The notes: a model not told the origin generated them from the sequence alone. A stretch of DNA of 64,000 nt from Enterobacteriaceae bacterium RIT691 (GCA_009668205.1 WJYM01000005.1:124001-188000); one strand, 5' to 3'; shown: positions 44,073-54,038, counted from the first letter of the stretch. Translations and numbers: made by a program.

Positions 44073-45038
44073 TCACAGATCCAGCACCAGACGCGGGCCT
44101 TTCGCCCGTGAACAACAAATGAGCATGCTCTGCTGGCTGGCTTTTTCATCATCGCTGAAGTATTGATCCCGGTGGTCCGCTTCCCCTTCGAGGATCATCG
44201 TCTCACAGGTGCCACACACCCCTTCACGACACAGGCACTCGACTTTTGCCGCTTTGTTATTCTCGATGACCTGCAGAATGGTCATATCCTCCGGGACGGT
44301 AAATTCACGGCCGGAGCGCGCCAGCACCAGGGTAAAAGCCTCACCGTCTGTATCTTCCAGCATAAACTGTTCGAAATGCAGCTGTTCTTGAGCGATGCCA
44401 TGGCCTTGCGCTGCGGCCTTAACGGCTTCATTCAATGCCGCCGGGCCGCAGGTATAAATGTGCGTGCCGGGTTCGATATCGGCCAGTAAATGGGCCAGAT
44501 CCAGGCGGGTCCCCTGCGAAGAAATGTGAATATTGACGCGATCGGAGCAGGCGCTGGCGGTCAGCTCATCCTGGAAAGCATTATTGTCGGGCGAATGAAA
44601 ACAGTAATGTAACTGCCATTCTGCCTGCTGGCGCTCCAGCTCGGGAATGTGCGACAGGAAAGGCGTAATGCCAATGCCTCCGGCAATCAGCAGATGCTTA
44701 CGGGCCTGCGGAGCCAGGGCGAAGAGATTCTTTGGCGTGGACACGGTCAGCGTATCGCCGGCCTGCACTTTTTGATGCATAAACTGCGAGCCCCCTTTCG
44801 AAGGAGACTCCTGTCTGACGGCAATCTGCCAGCTTGAGAGATCGAGGGGAGAGCTCATTAATGAATAGGCGTTGCTATAGCATTGCTCGCCGTCCTGCAT
44901 CTGCACAATAATATGGCTGCCGCCGCTGAAGGCCGGAAGCGGTGCTCCCGATTTCGCGACCAGCGTGAAGCGTTTAACCTGGGAAGTGAGGGTCTCGACC
45001 TGCCGAACAGTCACCTCAAACATCTGATAATCTGACAT
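44073..45038 (-). CDS. yeaX: YeaX (CntB), reductase of carnitine monooxygenase
   Basis: 321 aa, the E. coli YeaX length. Passes electrons from NAD(P)H to the oxygenase. FNR-type flavin domain (YSNAYSLMSSPLDLSSWQIAV), NAD-binding IAGGIGITPFLSHI, and a C-terminal plant-type [2Fe-2S] domain with CLCREGVCGTC and a fourth Cys in MLICCSRAKG. Last gene of the operon; separated from yeaW by the aldehyde dehydrogenase gene, unlike E. coli where the two are adjacent. Confidence 0.92.
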   Translation of the reverse strand: MSDYQMFEVTVRQVETLTSQVKRFTLVAKSGAPLPAFSGGSHIIVQMQDGEQCYSNAYSLMSSPLDLSSWQIAVRQESPSKGGSQFMHQKVQAGDTLTVSTPKNLFALAPQARKHLLIAGGIGITPFLSHIPELERQQAEWQLHYCFHSPDNNAFQDELTASACSDRVNIHISSQGTRLDLAHLLADIEPGTHIYTCGPAALNEAVKAAAQGHGIAQEQLHFEQFMLEDTDGEAFTLVLARSGREFTVPEDMTILQVIENNKAAKVECLCREGVCGTCETMILEGEADHRDQYFSDDEKASQQSMLICCSRAKGPRLVLDL

Positions 45039-45063
45039 CGCTGAACTCCATCAAAAAGAACCC

Positions 45064-45093
45064 GGCAAGGAAGCGTTCACTTACCGGGAAAAG
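45064..45093. repeat. Short REP-like palindrome between yeaX and the aldehyde dehydrogenase gene
   Basis: CCCGG(c)AAG...CTT(a)CCGGG forms a small hairpin in the 60-base gap. It resembles half of a REP unit and may set relative transcript stability. Confidence 0.4.
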
Positions 45094-45098
45094 CACTT

Positions 45099-46547
45099 TT
45101 ACAGCCCCTGACAGAGATACTTCATCTCCTGGTAATCATCGATACCGTGTTCGGAGCCTTCGCGGCCGAGTCCGGATTGCTTCACGCCACCGAAGGGCGC
45201 CACCTCGTTAGAGATAAGTCCGGTATTGATCCCCACCATGCCGTACTCCAACTGCTCTGACACACGCCAGATACGCGCCGCATCGTTGCTGTAGAAGTAG
45301 GAGGCCAGACCGTAAATCGTGTCGTTGGCCTGGGCGATAACGTCCTGCTCATCCTCGAATTTTACCAGTGCGGCAACCGGTCCAAATATCTCTTCTTGCA
45401 GCAACTGTGATCCCGGCTGCACGTTACCAATCACCGTCGGCGTAAAGAAGTTCCCGCCCAGCGAATGAACCTGACCGCCGGTCAACAGTGTGGCACCACG
45501 GGTTAATGCATCGTCGAGTAAGGACTGGACTTTGTGTCCGGCCGCGGCATTGATCAACGGCCCAATCTGGACACCGGCGGTATTGCCATCGCCCACCTTC
45601 AGGGCGGCAACCCGGGCGACAAACTTCTCACAAAACGACTCGTAGACCGCGCGATGAATATAGAAGCGGTTGACGCAAACGCAGGTCTGCCCGGCGTTGC
45701 GGAACTTGGCAATCAGCGCCCCTTCAACGGCTTTGTCGATATCCGCATCGTCGAAAACGATAAACGGCGCATTTCCGCCCAGCTCCAGCGAGACTTTTTT
45801 AATGGAATCAGAGCATTGGCGCATCAGCACGCGGCCCACTTCGGTCGAGCCGGTGAAAGACAGCTTGCGCACCCGATCGTCACCGGTGAAGACGGCGCCG
45901 ATTTCTCGCGACTGTCCGGTCACAACGTTAATCACCCCTTCCGGGATCCCGGCCTGCAGCGCCAGCTCCGCCAGCGCTAACGCGGTATATGGGGTTTCGT
46001 TGGCAGGCTTGAGCACCATTGTGCAGCCTGCTGCCAATGCCGGACCCGCCTTGCGGGTGATCATCGCCGCCGGGAAGTTCCAGGGGGTGATGGCCGCACA
46101 AACGCCCACGCCCTGACGAATCACCATCAGACGCTTATCCGCTGAGGGGGAAGGAATAATTTCGCCATTCGCCCGTTTGCCCTGTTCAGCAAACCACTCG
46201 ATAAATGAGGCCGCGTAGGCGATTTCCCCTTCGGCTTCGGCCAGCGGTTTTCCCTGTTCGGCGGTCATGATTTGCGCCAGCGCCGTTTTGTTTTCCAGCA
46301 TCAAGCGGAACCAGGTTTTGAGTAAGGTTGCGCGTTGCGCAGCCGTCATCGCTCGCCATGCAGGCAGGGCACGAGCCGCCGAGTCGACGGCGTGCTGGGC
46401 CTCATTGCGCCCCATATTGGGCACGCGGCCCAGAATCGCCCCTGTGGCAGGGTTAACGACCGACAGCGTCGTCTGGTCATCGGCATCACACCAGACGCCG
46501 TGGATCAGCGCCTGCTGGCGGAAAAGCGACGATTGAAATACGGACAT
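45099..46547 (-). CDS. Aldehyde dehydrogenase, SSADH (GabD) type, probable malic semialdehyde dehydrogenase
   Basis: 482 aa from ATG at 46547 (MSVFQSSLFRQQALIHGVWC) with GGGAG six bases upstream. Catalytic Glu255 (LELGGN) and Cys289 (AGQTCVCVNR) are present, with the NAD(P) site FTGSTEVGRVL and PWNFPAAMITRK. The second Cys two residues after the catalytic one is typical of GabD, whose substrate succinic semialdehyde differs from malic semialdehyde by one hydroxyl. Its position between yeaW and yeaX suggests it oxidises malic semialdehyde made by YeaWX to malate. Substrate is inferred, family is firm. Confidence 0.9.
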   Translation of the reverse strand: MSVFQSSLFRQQALIHGVWCDADDQTTLSVVNPATGAILGRVPNMGRNEAQHAVDSAARALPAWRAMTAAQRATLLKTWFRLMLENKTALAQIMTAEQGKPLAEAEGEIAYAASFIEWFAEQGKRANGEIIPSPSADKRLMVIRQGVGVCAAITPWNFPAAMITRKAGPALAAGCTMVLKPANETPYTALALAELALQAGIPEGVINVVTGQSREIGAVFTGDDRVRKLSFTGSTEVGRVLMRQCSDSIKKVSLELGGNAPFIVFDDADIDKAVEGALIAKFRNAGQTCVCVNRFYIHRAVYESFCEKFVARVAALKVGDGNTAGVQIGPLINAAAGHKVQSLLDDALTRGATLLTGGQVHSLGGNFFTPTVIGNVQPGSQLLQEEIFGPVAALVKFEDEQDVIAQANDTIYGLASYFYSNDAARIWRVSEQLEYGMVGINTGLISNEVAPFGGVKQSGLGREGSEHGIDDYQEMKYLCQGL

Positions 46548-46565
46548 AGCCAACTCCCTCAATGA

Positions 46566-47690
46566 TTATTCCTGAAATACCTGGGCGACCAGATTATGGA
46601 AATGCGCGATACCGTGCTCGGAGATGCCGCTGCCGCTGGCATCCGCCATAATACGTCCCTGACCGCGATAGCCACGGGACTTCAGCCCTTTCTGCACGCT
46701 TTCAACCAGACGCAAATCTTCCGGACGGAAAACATCGCGGTACCATTCGATCAGCGATTTCTGGTCGTCAGTCAGCGCTTCATTGGTGAAGTAAATGTCA
46801 TAGTTTTGCAGCGTGGTCTCTTCATCCACCGGGAATTCGTAAATGACCGTCATCATGCCCTTGATCGGGGTGACGTTGAGCATGGTGCATGGCCACAGCC
46901 AGAAGCCATGGAAGGAGGCATCCACGCCTTCTTCGAATTTAAACGACTGCTCAGAAGGTTTGGCAAACCCGTACTGCAGCGTCCAGTTGCCGTGCATGGT
47001 GTGCCAGTAGCGGTCAACCTGAACGGAGTCGGAGAAGCCTGGGTGAGCCGGTCCGCAGTGGTAGCATTCCAGATAGTTATCCACGATATTTTTCCAGTTT
47101 GCCGGCGTGCGGGTGGTGAAACGCGCCGCCAGTTTGAGGTCATGCACATCCGGACAGGCCTCGAGCACTTTGGCCTGCAGGCCCGGCAGCTGCTCCTCCA
47201 CGCTGCCCGCATTCGGGTCCATATTGATGAACACAAACCCGGCGTACTCTTCCAGACGCACCGGCGTCAGATGCGCTTTTTCGCTCTCGAAGTTGGCGAT
47301 GTTTTCGCAGTTACGGGCATGCGCTAAATTGCCATCCAGCTTGAATGCCCACGCATGATACGGGCAGGTAATGACGTTTTTCGCTTTGCCTTCGCCGCTT
47401 AACAGCTGATGCCCGCGATGCGGACAAACGTTGTAAAAGGCGCGCAGAATGTTGTCCCGGCCGCGAACGATAACGATATTTTCACCGATGATTTCACGGG
47501 TAATGTAGTCATTGGGTTTGGCCAGCTCGCTGCCGTGGGCGACGCAAATCCAGCTATTGGCAAAAACGCGTTCTTTTTCATGTTCGAAGGCCTGGGAATC
47601 GGTATAGAAACGGGCCGGGATCGTCCATGCATCCTGTGGGTTAGCACAAAAATTCGTGGGCAGAATAAACTCAGGGCTCAGATTGCTCAT
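46566..47690 (-). CDS. yeaW: YeaW (CntA), Rieske oxygenase subunit of carnitine monooxygenase
   Basis: 374 aa, the same length as E. coli YeaW and very similar in sequence. Splits carnitine into trimethylamine and malic semialdehyde using O2. Rieske cluster ligands Cys89, His91, Cys109, His112 (CPHRGH, CPYHAW). Mononuclear iron site in NYLECYHCGPAHPG with His211 and His216; Glu208 is at the bridging place where CntA enzymes have Glu instead of the Asp common in other Rieske oxygenases. The last ~20 residues (GSGISEHGIAHFHNL) are also family-specific. Release of trimethylamine is an expected trait of the strain. Confidence 0.95.
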   Translation of the reverse strand: MSNLSPEFILPTNFCANPQDAWTIPARFYTDSQAFEHEKERVFANSWICVAHGSELAKPNDYITREIIGENIVIVRGRDNILRAFYNVCPHRGHQLLSGEGKAKNVITCPYHAWAFKLDGNLAHARNCENIANFESEKAHLTPVRLEEYAGFVFINMDPNAGSVEEQLPGLQAKVLEACPDVHDLKLAARFTTRTPANWKNIVDNYLECYHCGPAHPGFSDSVQVDRYWHTMHGNWTLQYGFAKPSEQSFKFEEGVDASFHGFWLWPCTMLNVTPIKGMMTVIYEFPVDEETTLQNYDIYFTNEALTDDQKSLIEWYRDVFRPEDLRLVESVQKGLKSRGYRGQGRIMADASGSGISEHGIAHFHNLVAQVFQE

Positions 47691-47731
47691 AATGGCTTAC
47701 CTTTTATCACTGTAGGTTGAGTAAGGTTCTG

Positions 47732-49348
47732 TTAGAGAGGTGGGTTATCGCTTTTCAGTATTCCCCCAGCCGGAAGCGTGGGGAGCTGATGGTCTGTCGT
47801 TGTCCTGTCAGGAAGATGGTTCTCAATCTGATTGACCGGAATGTGGGCGTAATCCTGCTTCAGCCAGCGGAGGAAGCCGCCGGTTTTCACCAGCAAAATG
47901 GCGAGGAACGGCAACGCGGTCAGCACCACGGTGGTTTTCATGGTTTCCAGCGAAGCACCGGTAAACAGAATCGACAGCGGGATCAGGGTTATCACCACGC
48001 ACCAGAAGAGACGCAGGCCGCGATCGGGATCTTCCCCTTCCTGCAGGTTACGCGTACTGGTTGCCGCCATGGTGTAGGCCACGGCATCCATGTGTGAGGC
48101 GAGGAAAATAATCATCACCGCCAGGTAAACCGCGAGGAACAGTTTGCCCGCCGGCAGCGACATCAGCACCTGCTGAACCGCCGTTTCCCCGCCCAGCGTT
48201 TGCAGCACCTGCGGAACGTTAATCGTGCCGTTGATGAACTGGTGAATCGCATAGCTTTCCATGACCCCAAAGAAGAACCAGCAGCCCACGGTACTGCCGA
48301 GAATGAGCGCCCAGATAACCTCTTTGATTTTGCGGCCACGGGAAACGCGCGTCACAAACATCGCCACGCCTGGGGTATAGGAGATCCACCACAGCCAATA
48401 GAACACGGTCCAGTTGCGGGTGAAGGCGCCATCCCCCATCGGGTCGGTAAACAGGCTCATTTGTAGGAAATTCTGCGTGGTCAGGCCAATCGCATTGATG
48501 ATGTTGTTAGTAATGAATTCCGTCGGTCCCACCAGCAGTACCACCAGCGGTAACAGGAATGCGCCCCACCCGACCATTTTGCTCAGCCGCTGCAGGCCGC
48601 CGTTGATGCCAATCCACGAGCTCATGCAGAAGATCCCGCCGGAGAACAGAATCACGAATGCCTGGACGACGAAGTTATCAGGCAGCCCGGTGAGCGCCGC
48701 CAGGCCACGGGTAAAGGTCGCTGCGGTGACAACCAGTGAAATCGTTAAAGCCCCGACGGTAGCAATCAGGAACATCAGATCAACCAAACGGCCCCAGAAT
48801 CCCTGAGGGTGCACGCCGGTAATCGCGGAGATGATCCCGGACAGGCTTAACCCTTTGTTTTTGCGCACATGAAAGTGGTAGGCCATGATCAGTGAGGCCA
48901 GCGTATAGGTGGCCCAGGCGCTGACGCCCCAATGGAAGAAAGAGTAAGGTACGCTGAATTCGAGGGCTTTTGCGGAGTGCGGCGCAATGTTCAGCCCGGG
49001 CGTCTGGTAATAATAGGCCCACTCCGCCACACCCCAGTACAACGTTGAAGAGCCCAGCCCGGCGCAGATAAACATAAATAACCAGGAAAGCGTGCTGTAT
49101 TCGACTTTCCCTTCGCCCAGGCGAATATTGCCGTATTTACTGGTTGCCAGATAAAACACCAGCCCCAGCGCCAGCAGAACCAGAATCTGGACGGCAGAAC
49201 CGAGTAAGCGAGTGACGCCGTTAAAAATGGAATTTGCTGCCTGAGCGGTCTGTTGCGGAAAGAGACTTAATGCTGCTGCGATAAAAAGGATGGCGAGGAG
49301 GCTGATCGCAATCAGCGGCACATCCTTCTTTTTGACGTTACTCAACAT
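47732..49348 (-). CDS. yeaV: BCCT-family transporter for carnitine/betaine (YeaV-like)
   Basis: 538 aa, about 55 longer than E. coli YeaV, mainly in a hydrophilic C-terminal tail ([19 protein letters not shown]). Twelve membrane helices. BCCT signatures: [18 protein letters not shown] and [20 protein letters not shown]. The substrate is most likely carnitine or a related trimethylammonium compound, from its place directly before yeaW (41-base gap). A terminator separates it from dmlA, so yeaV-yeaW-aldehyde dehydrogenase-yeaX probably has its own promoter in 49349-49561. Confidence 0.9.
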   Translation of the reverse strand: MLSNVKKKDVPLIAISLLAILFIAAALSLFPQQTAQAANSIFNGVTRLLGSAVQILVLLALGLVFYLATSKYGNIRLGEGKVEYSTLSWLFMFICAGLGSSTLYWGVAEWAYYYQTPGLNIAPHSAKALEFSVPYSFFHWGVSAWATYTLASLIMAYHFHVRKNKGLSLSGIISAITGVHPQGFWGRLVDLMFLIATVGALTISLVVTAATFTRGLAALTGLPDNFVVQAFVILFSGGIFCMSSWIGINGGLQRLSKMVGWGAFLLPLVVLLVGPTEFITNNIINAIGLTTQNFLQMSLFTDPMGDGAFTRNWTVFYWLWWISYTPGVAMFVTRVSRGRKIKEVIWALILGSTVGCWFFFGVMESYAIHQFINGTINVPQVLQTLGGETAVQQVLMSLPAGKLFLAVYLAVMIIFLASHMDAVAYTMAATSTRNLQEGEDPDRGLRLFWCVVITLIPLSILFTGASLETMKTTVVLTALPFLAILLVKTGGFLRWLKQDYAHIPVNQIENHLPDRTTTDHQLPTLPAGGILKSDNPPL

Positions 49349-49561
49349 GGGTGATCTCCTGGGCGTATCCGCCCGTGCTTGGCTTTAGCCTGTCTTTGTT
49401 ATCACGCAATTAGGGTCAGCGTTCATAGCGCCAGCTATTAACAATTTTATTATTTCTGCGTTACATAAATTAAACAATCGAGCGATTCGTGAAGCAATAA
49501 AACACGAAACGGAAATAATAAAACGAGATCTGACGCAGACCGGCCTCAGTACGGAACGAAT

Positions 49562-49587
49562 AAAAAAACCGCGTCAGTGACGCGGTT
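49562..49587 (-). terminator. Rho-independent terminator after dmlA
   Basis: On the minus strand ACCGCGTCA and TGACGCGGT pair, followed by seven T. It lies 28 bases after the dmlA stop and uncouples dmlA from yeaV. Confidence 0.88.
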
Positions 49588-49614
49588 CTTATTTTGTGGT
49601 TTGACCTTAATGTA

Positions 49615-50700
49615 TTAACGCAGAAGGGCCTGGCAGATGGCCTCAGCCACCTGCTGGGTTGACGCGCTCCCTTTCATATCCGGCGTTTTCGGGCCGCTGG
49701 CAATGGTCTGCTCAATGGCCGCCAGAATTCCGTTATGCGCGGCCTGATACCGTTCATCGCCTGCACCGAGGAAGTCCAGCATCATCGCTCCCGCCCAGAT
49801 GGTGGCAATCGGGTTGGCGATATTCTTGCCGTAGATATCCGGTGCCGAACCGTGTACCGGTTCAAACAGCGACGGGAAAGTCCGTTCCGGATTGAGGTTG
49901 GCCGAAGGGGCGATGCCAATCGTGCCAGTACATGCCGGGCCAAGATCGGAGAGAATATCGCCGAATAAGTTGGAGCCGACAACCACATCAAACCGCTCCG
50001 GCTGTAAGACAAAGCGGGCACACAGGATATCAATATGCTGTTTGTCCCAGCGGATCTCCGGATAATGCGCCGCCATCGCCTCAACGCGTTCATCCCAGTA
50101 AGGCATGCTGATGGCCAGGCCATTGGATTTGGTCGCGGAGGTCAGCAGCTTGCGCGGACGGGTCTGCGCCAGCTCAAAGGCATAACGCAGAATGCGATCC
50201 ACACCGCGACGGGTAAATACCGACTCCTGAATCACCGTTTCATGCTCAGTTCCTGGATTAATGCGCCCGCCAAGCGCGGAGTACTCCCCCTCCGTATTTT
50301 CGCGCACGACATAGAAATCAATATCCCCCGCTTTCTTGCCCGCCAGCGGACAAGGGACGCCGGGGAACAGGCGTACAGGACGTAAATTCACATACTGATC
50401 AAACTCACGGCGGAATTTCAACAGTGAGCCCCACAGGGAGATGTGATCCGGTACCGTCTCCGGCCAGCCGACGGCACCAAAATAGATCGCATCAAAACCT
50501 TTAAGCTGATCGTGCCAGTCGTCCGGCATCATTTTGCCGTGGTGCGCGTAATAGTCGCAGCTGGCCCACTCAATCTGCTCAAAGCTTAATGACAAATCCC
50601 AACGTTCAGCCGCAGCTTGCAATACGCGGATACCTTCAGGCAGGACTTCTTTACCAATACCGTCACCAGGAATGGCAGCAATACGCCAGGTTTTCTTCAT
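49615..50700 (-). CDS. dmlA: DmlA, D-malate dehydrogenase (decarboxylating)
   Basis: 361 aa from ATG at 50700 (MKKTWRIAAIPGDGIGKEVL); a GTG at 50712 is less likely. Isocitrate/isopropylmalate dehydrogenase family: RENTEGEYSALGGR, the catalytic Tyr/Lys region TSATKSNGLAISM, and NLFGDILSDLGPACTGTIGIA for metal binding. Oxidises D-malate to pyruvate and CO2 with NAD. Divergent from its activator gene dmlR. Confidence 0.94.
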   Translation of the reverse strand: MKKTWRIAAIPGDGIGKEVLPEGIRVLQAAAERWDLSLSFEQIEWASCDYYAHHGKMMPDDWHDQLKGFDAIYFGAVGWPETVPDHISLWGSLLKFRREFDQYVNLRPVRLFPGVPCPLAGKKAGDIDFYVVRENTEGEYSALGGRINPGTEHETVIQESVFTRRGVDRILRYAFELAQTRPRKLLTSATKSNGLAISMPYWDERVEAMAAHYPEIRWDKQHIDILCARFVLQPERFDVVVGSNLFGDILSDLGPACTGTIGIAPSANLNPERTFPSLFEPVHGSAPDIYGKNIANPIATIWAGAMMLDFLGAGDERYQAAHNGILAAIEQTIASGPKTPDMKGSASTQQVAEAICQALLR

Positions 50701-50733
50701 AGCGGGTCTCACTTATTAGCAAGGAAAATTGAC

Positions 50734-50777
50734 ATCCCCCTCATCCTATAATTGACTGATTTATATTTAATCCCCCT
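50734..50777. promoter_or_regulatory. Direct repeat in the dmlA-dmlR intergenic region
   Basis: ATCCCCCT occurs at 50734-50741 and again at 50770-50777 (36 bases apart) in the 103-base divergent gap. Possible regulator half-sites, for DmlR or another factor. No stronger LysR palindrome was seen. Confidence 0.35.
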
Positions 50778-50803
50778 AACTGGTGAAACATAAAACACGG
50801 ATC

Positions 50804-51745
50804 ATGAATAATCTGCCGCTACTAAATGATTTACGCGTCTTTATGCTGGTTGCCCGTCGTTCGGGTTTTGCCGCCGCCGCCGAAGAGCTGGGCGTCTCCC
50901 CGGCTTTTGTGAGTAAACGCGTCTCGCTGCTGGAACAGATGCTGAATGTGGTGCTTCTGCACCGCACAACGCGCCGGGTCACCATTACCGAAGAGGGCGA
51001 GCGCATTTACGAATGGGCGCAGCGTATTTTGCAGGATGTCGACCAGATGATGGACGAGCTGTCCGACGTCCGACAGGTTCCGCAGGGGATGTTACGTATC
51101 ATCAGCAGCTTTGGTTTTGGACGCCGGGTTGTGGCACCCGCGCTGTCAGCGCTGGCCCGACAGTATCCACAACTGGAGCTGCGCTTTGACGTGGAAGACC
51201 GCCTGGTTGACCTGGTGAATGAAGGCGTTGACCTGGATATTCGCGTCGGCGACGACATTTCGCCGAATCTGATTGCCCGTAAACTGGCCACCAATCACCG
51301 AATTCTGTGCGCCTCACCGGAATTTCTTTCCCGCCATCCCCTGCCGAAACAGCTGACCGACCTGGCCGCGCTGCCCTGTCTGGTGATTAAAGAACGCGAT
51401 CACCCGTTTGGGGTGTGGCAGCTACAGAGTAAAGAAGGCGAACATGCGATCAAAGTCACCGGCCCCCTCTCCTCAAACCATGGCGAGATTGTCCATCAGT
51501 GGTGTCTTGACGGGCAGGGAGTGGCCTTACGCTCCTGGTGGGATGTCAGCGAAAACATTGCGAGTGGCCATCTGGTTCAGGTGTTACCCGAGTACTATCA
51601 GTCTGCCAATGTGTGGGCGGTCTACGTCTCGCGGCTGGCCACGTCGGCAAAAATCCGCATCACGGTGGAGTTTTTACGCCACTATTTCCAGGAAAATTAC
51701 CCGCAGCAGTGCATCGCGAAGACCAGGGGCTCGTTTTCTTCATAG
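50804..51745 (+). CDS. dmlR: DmlR, LysR-type activator of dmlA
   Basis: 313 aa from ATG at 50804 (MNNLPLLNDLRVFMLVARRS), as in E. coli DmlR. N-terminal winged helix (GFAAAAEELGVSPAFVSKRVSLLE), then the LysR substrate domain (GMLRIISSFGFGRRVVAPAL). Activates dmlA in response to D-malate or its analogues in E. coli. It is the last plus-strand gene before a convergent exported-protein gene. Confidence 0.93.
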   Translation: MNNLPLLNDLRVFMLVARRSGFAAAAEELGVSPAFVSKRVSLLEQMLNVVLLHRTTRRVTITEEGERIYEWAQRILQDVDQMMDELSDVRQVPQGMLRIISSFGFGRRVVAPALSALARQYPQLELRFDVEDRLVDLVNEGVDLDIRVGDDISPNLIARKLATNHRILCASPEFLSRHPLPKQLTDLAALPCLVIKERDHPFGVWQLQSKEGEHAIKVTGPLSSNHGEIVHQWCLDGQGVALRSWWDVSENIASGHLVQVLPEYYQSANVWAVYVSRLATSAKIRITVEFLRHYFQENYPQQCIAKTRGSFSS

Positions 51746-51847
51746 AGACGACCTTAGCGTGGCGAAGTCTCTCATTCCATTTTTTCTCTATTCAAAGCGT
51801 TAAATCATTAGACGCTTCGAGCCTTTTACCACGTCATGCAAGCTGCG

Positions 51848-52555
51848 TTAGCCCATTTCGCCCGTCGATGAAGTGGAATAATCATGTTTGCAGACCGTGT
51901 TAACGCCACGATGAGCACTTTTCACACCCGTATGAAGATAAAGCGCTTTGCCCTCATGCACCCAGAAACTGTCCCCAGCCTGTGCGCCGTTGTTAAACAC
52001 GGTCGCTCCCGGATACATCTTCCGCAAATGCCCGCTGCTGAGGCCAAACCACTGTCGCGATAGCGTTCTGAATTCCTGGGTGGTCAACAGCGTCGCACCG
52101 AGGCTTTTGCAACGTGCACGGGCCGTTGAGGCATTCACATCCATCTCCCCCGCGCCCGTCAGCCAGGTATTGACGTAAAAAGGCAGCGTCTGCGTTTGCC
52201 CGGTTTTGTTATTGTGAAGTATCAGCGTATTGGCCCGCTCATTGGCAACCGGCTTCCTGACCATGCGTAAAATGACCCGGCCTTGATCCTGATTATGGCT
52301 GACCTCCAGCCAGTCACGGCTGGCGCGAAACGTCAGATCGTTCAGGTTCAGACGCTCGTTATTGCTGCTCAGGGTCATCGTCGCGCCGACAAATCCCGAA
52401 GACAACATTTCTGCGGTGCGGTATCCCGGCATGCTCGGTGAGTGGAAGCTTATCCATTGAAAATGATCGACGGGGCTCCGCTTCTTTTCCTCAGCAAGGG
52501 CGGCGAAAGGGACCAGCAGAGGTAAAAATGCGGCGGTAATCGGCAGAGCTTTCAT
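51848..52555 (-). CDS. Exported protein with a lectin-like adhesin module
   Basis: 235 aa with a signal peptide (LPITAAFLPLLVPFAALA). The middle is an Ig-like beta domain (GATMTLSSNNERLNLNDLTF). The C-terminal ~100 residues carry ARARCKSLGATLLTTQEFRTL and a closing Cys (VNTVCKHD), a pattern like the C-type-lectin-like modules at the ends of intimin/invasin-type adhesins. It has no membrane anchor, so it would be secreted or surface-associated by another route. Function is inferred and unsure. It stands alone between convergent dmlR and psiE. Confidence 0.65.
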   Translation of the reverse strand: MKALPITAAFLPLLVPFAALAEEKKRSPVDHFQWISFHSPSMPGYRTAEMLSSGFVGATMTLSSNNERLNLNDLTFRASRDWLEVSHNQDQGRVILRMVRKPVANERANTLILHNNKTGQTQTLPFYVNTWLTGAGEMDVNASTARARCKSLGATLLTTQEFRTLSRQWFGLSSGHLRKMYPGATVFNNGAQAGDSFWVHEGKALYLHTGVKSAHRGVNTVCKHDYSTSSTGEMG

Positions 52556-52786
52556 GGCGATATGTTCCGTATACCTGGTGAAGAGAAAGGAGACAGAATA
52601 GAGTGATTATTCTGGTTATAAAGTGAATTTACACGACCTGAAATAATTCTCAGTCCACCCACTAACCCCACCCAAACTGGCAACTCCGCGGGAGAACATC
52701 AGACGCAGCACCGCATAGGAGTTTCGGGCGCGTATCAGCGGATCGCCCTACCGCGAATACTGTCTATACTCACGGTAAAAGCAGCC

Positions 52787-53215
52787 ATGCAGAACGAGAA
52801 AATGCGAACAACAATCAACGATTCATTTGCATCGACCATCCCTTCCATTATCCAGTTCATGTTAAATATCGGCATGTTGTGCCTGGCGATTACGCTGCTG
52901 GTTTTTCTTGGCAAGGAGTCCTGGTTTCTGGCAAGAACCTTCTTCAGCGAGATCACCGCCAAGAGCTATGACTTTGTGGGCGGACTGCTGACGTGGTTTC
53001 TATACTTTGAATTTATTGCTTTAATCGTCAAATACTTCCAGTCTGGCAGCCACTTCCCGCTACGCTATTTCGTCTATATCGGCGTGACGGCGATTGTTCG
53101 CCTGATTATCGTGCATTACGAATCACCGATGAACGTGCTGCTGTATTCTCTTTCCATTCTGATTCTGGTCATCACGCTTTGGGTATGCAGCAGTTCCCGC
53201 CTGACGCGGGAATAA
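52787..53215 (+). CDS. psiE: PsiE family membrane protein
   Basis: 142 aa, four membrane helices. The central block [20 protein letters not shown] and [20 protein letters not shown] is the PsiE signature. E. coli psiE is induced by phosphate starvation and repressed by CRP; its biochemical role is not known. ATG at 52802 (MRTTINDS), with a better ribosome site, is an alternative start. Confidence 0.88.
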   Translation: MQNEKMRTTINDSFASTIPSIIQFMLNIGMLCLAITLLVFLGKESWFLARTFFSEITAKSYDFVGGLLTWFLYFEFIALIVKYFQSGSHFPLRYFVYIGVTAIVRLIIVHYESPMNVLLYSLSILILVITLWVCSSSRLTRE

Positions 53216-53486
53216 CACATTGCGGGTCGCAGGGAGAAAAATTCTGCCTGCTAAACCCAACTATCTGTGCATTATTTTCCAGCGGCTAACCAGGTCTATT
53301 TCATTCGAAAGCCACCTCAGCAAGTCATATACACAAACCTTATTCTCCCTTTACGTTAATTCACTCTTTGCACGGTTAGAATTGGCCCCATTCATTTAAT
53401 GCGCCTGTTAAGCCTTAATAAAATAAGGGCTATCGCCGGTTTATTACCCGTTATCTATTTTCATTAATTTCCATGGACGAAACGCT
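53216..53486. other. Gap before the unrecognised membrane protein gene
   Basis: About 270 bases, AT-rich at the right end. No gene or clear hairpin seen; probably holds the promoter of the next gene. Confidence 0.4.
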
Positions 53487-54038
53487 ATGCAGCAAACCCT
53501 TTTGACAGGCCACATTGACCAGCAGGTATGGAATGGCATTATGCTGAAAAACGGCGAAACGGCGCGCTTCGTCGAGCTTCCCACCGACGTCGCCGCAGGT
53601 CTTGAACGCCGACAGGAAGTCCGCCTGTTATTCAGAAGAAAGCGCCTGGTGCGCATTTTTAACGTGACGACGAACCAGTTATACGAAACCGACTTTTTTG
53701 CCAGCAAGCCCGTATGGCGGAAATTTCAGGTACCGCTGTTTATGGCTGTCGCCGCGCTCTGTGGGATCCCAGGTTTGGGCGTGCTGTTCGGCATCGCACT
53801 GATTGCCGGCCTTATCGGCATGACTTTCAGACGCAGTGAACAAGGCGCATTGCAGGTGGCTCTGGTCAGCACCGTCACGGCCCTGCTTTATGTGGGAATA
53901 GGCGGATATCTGTTAATGACGGGGCAACTTTTGCTGGCATTCCTGATCTGCACGACGCTGGTCTTTTGTGCACTCCTGTCGGCAAGGACCATCCATTGCA
54001 AAGAGGCGGCCCTGCTTAATCAAGCGGTAATGGGTTAA
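53487..54038 (+). CDS. Unrecognised inner-membrane protein
   Basis: 183 aa; I do not recognise a family. Residues 1-70 are soluble and beta-rich (RFVELPTDVAAGLERRQEVR), followed by three or four membrane helices (FMAVAALCGIPGLGVLFGIA, VALVSTVTALLYVGIGGYLL, LLLAFLICTTLVFCALLS). An upstream AT-rich region and a start with weak ribosome site. Stands alone before the argU tRNA. Confidence 0.6.
   Translation: MQQTLLTGHIDQQVWNGIMLKNGETARFVELPTDVAAGLERRQEVRLLFRRKRLVRIFNVTTNQLYETDFFASKPVWRKFQVPLFMAVAALCGIPGLGVLFGIALIAGLIGMTFRRSEQGALQVALVSTVTALLYVGIGGYLLMTGQLLLAFLICTTLVFCALLSARTIHCKEAALLNQAVMG

Noticed and set aside
46596-47327. 243-codon plus-strand frame opposite yeaW
   Set aside because: Fully inside yeaW, a strongly recognised gene; no sign of coding.
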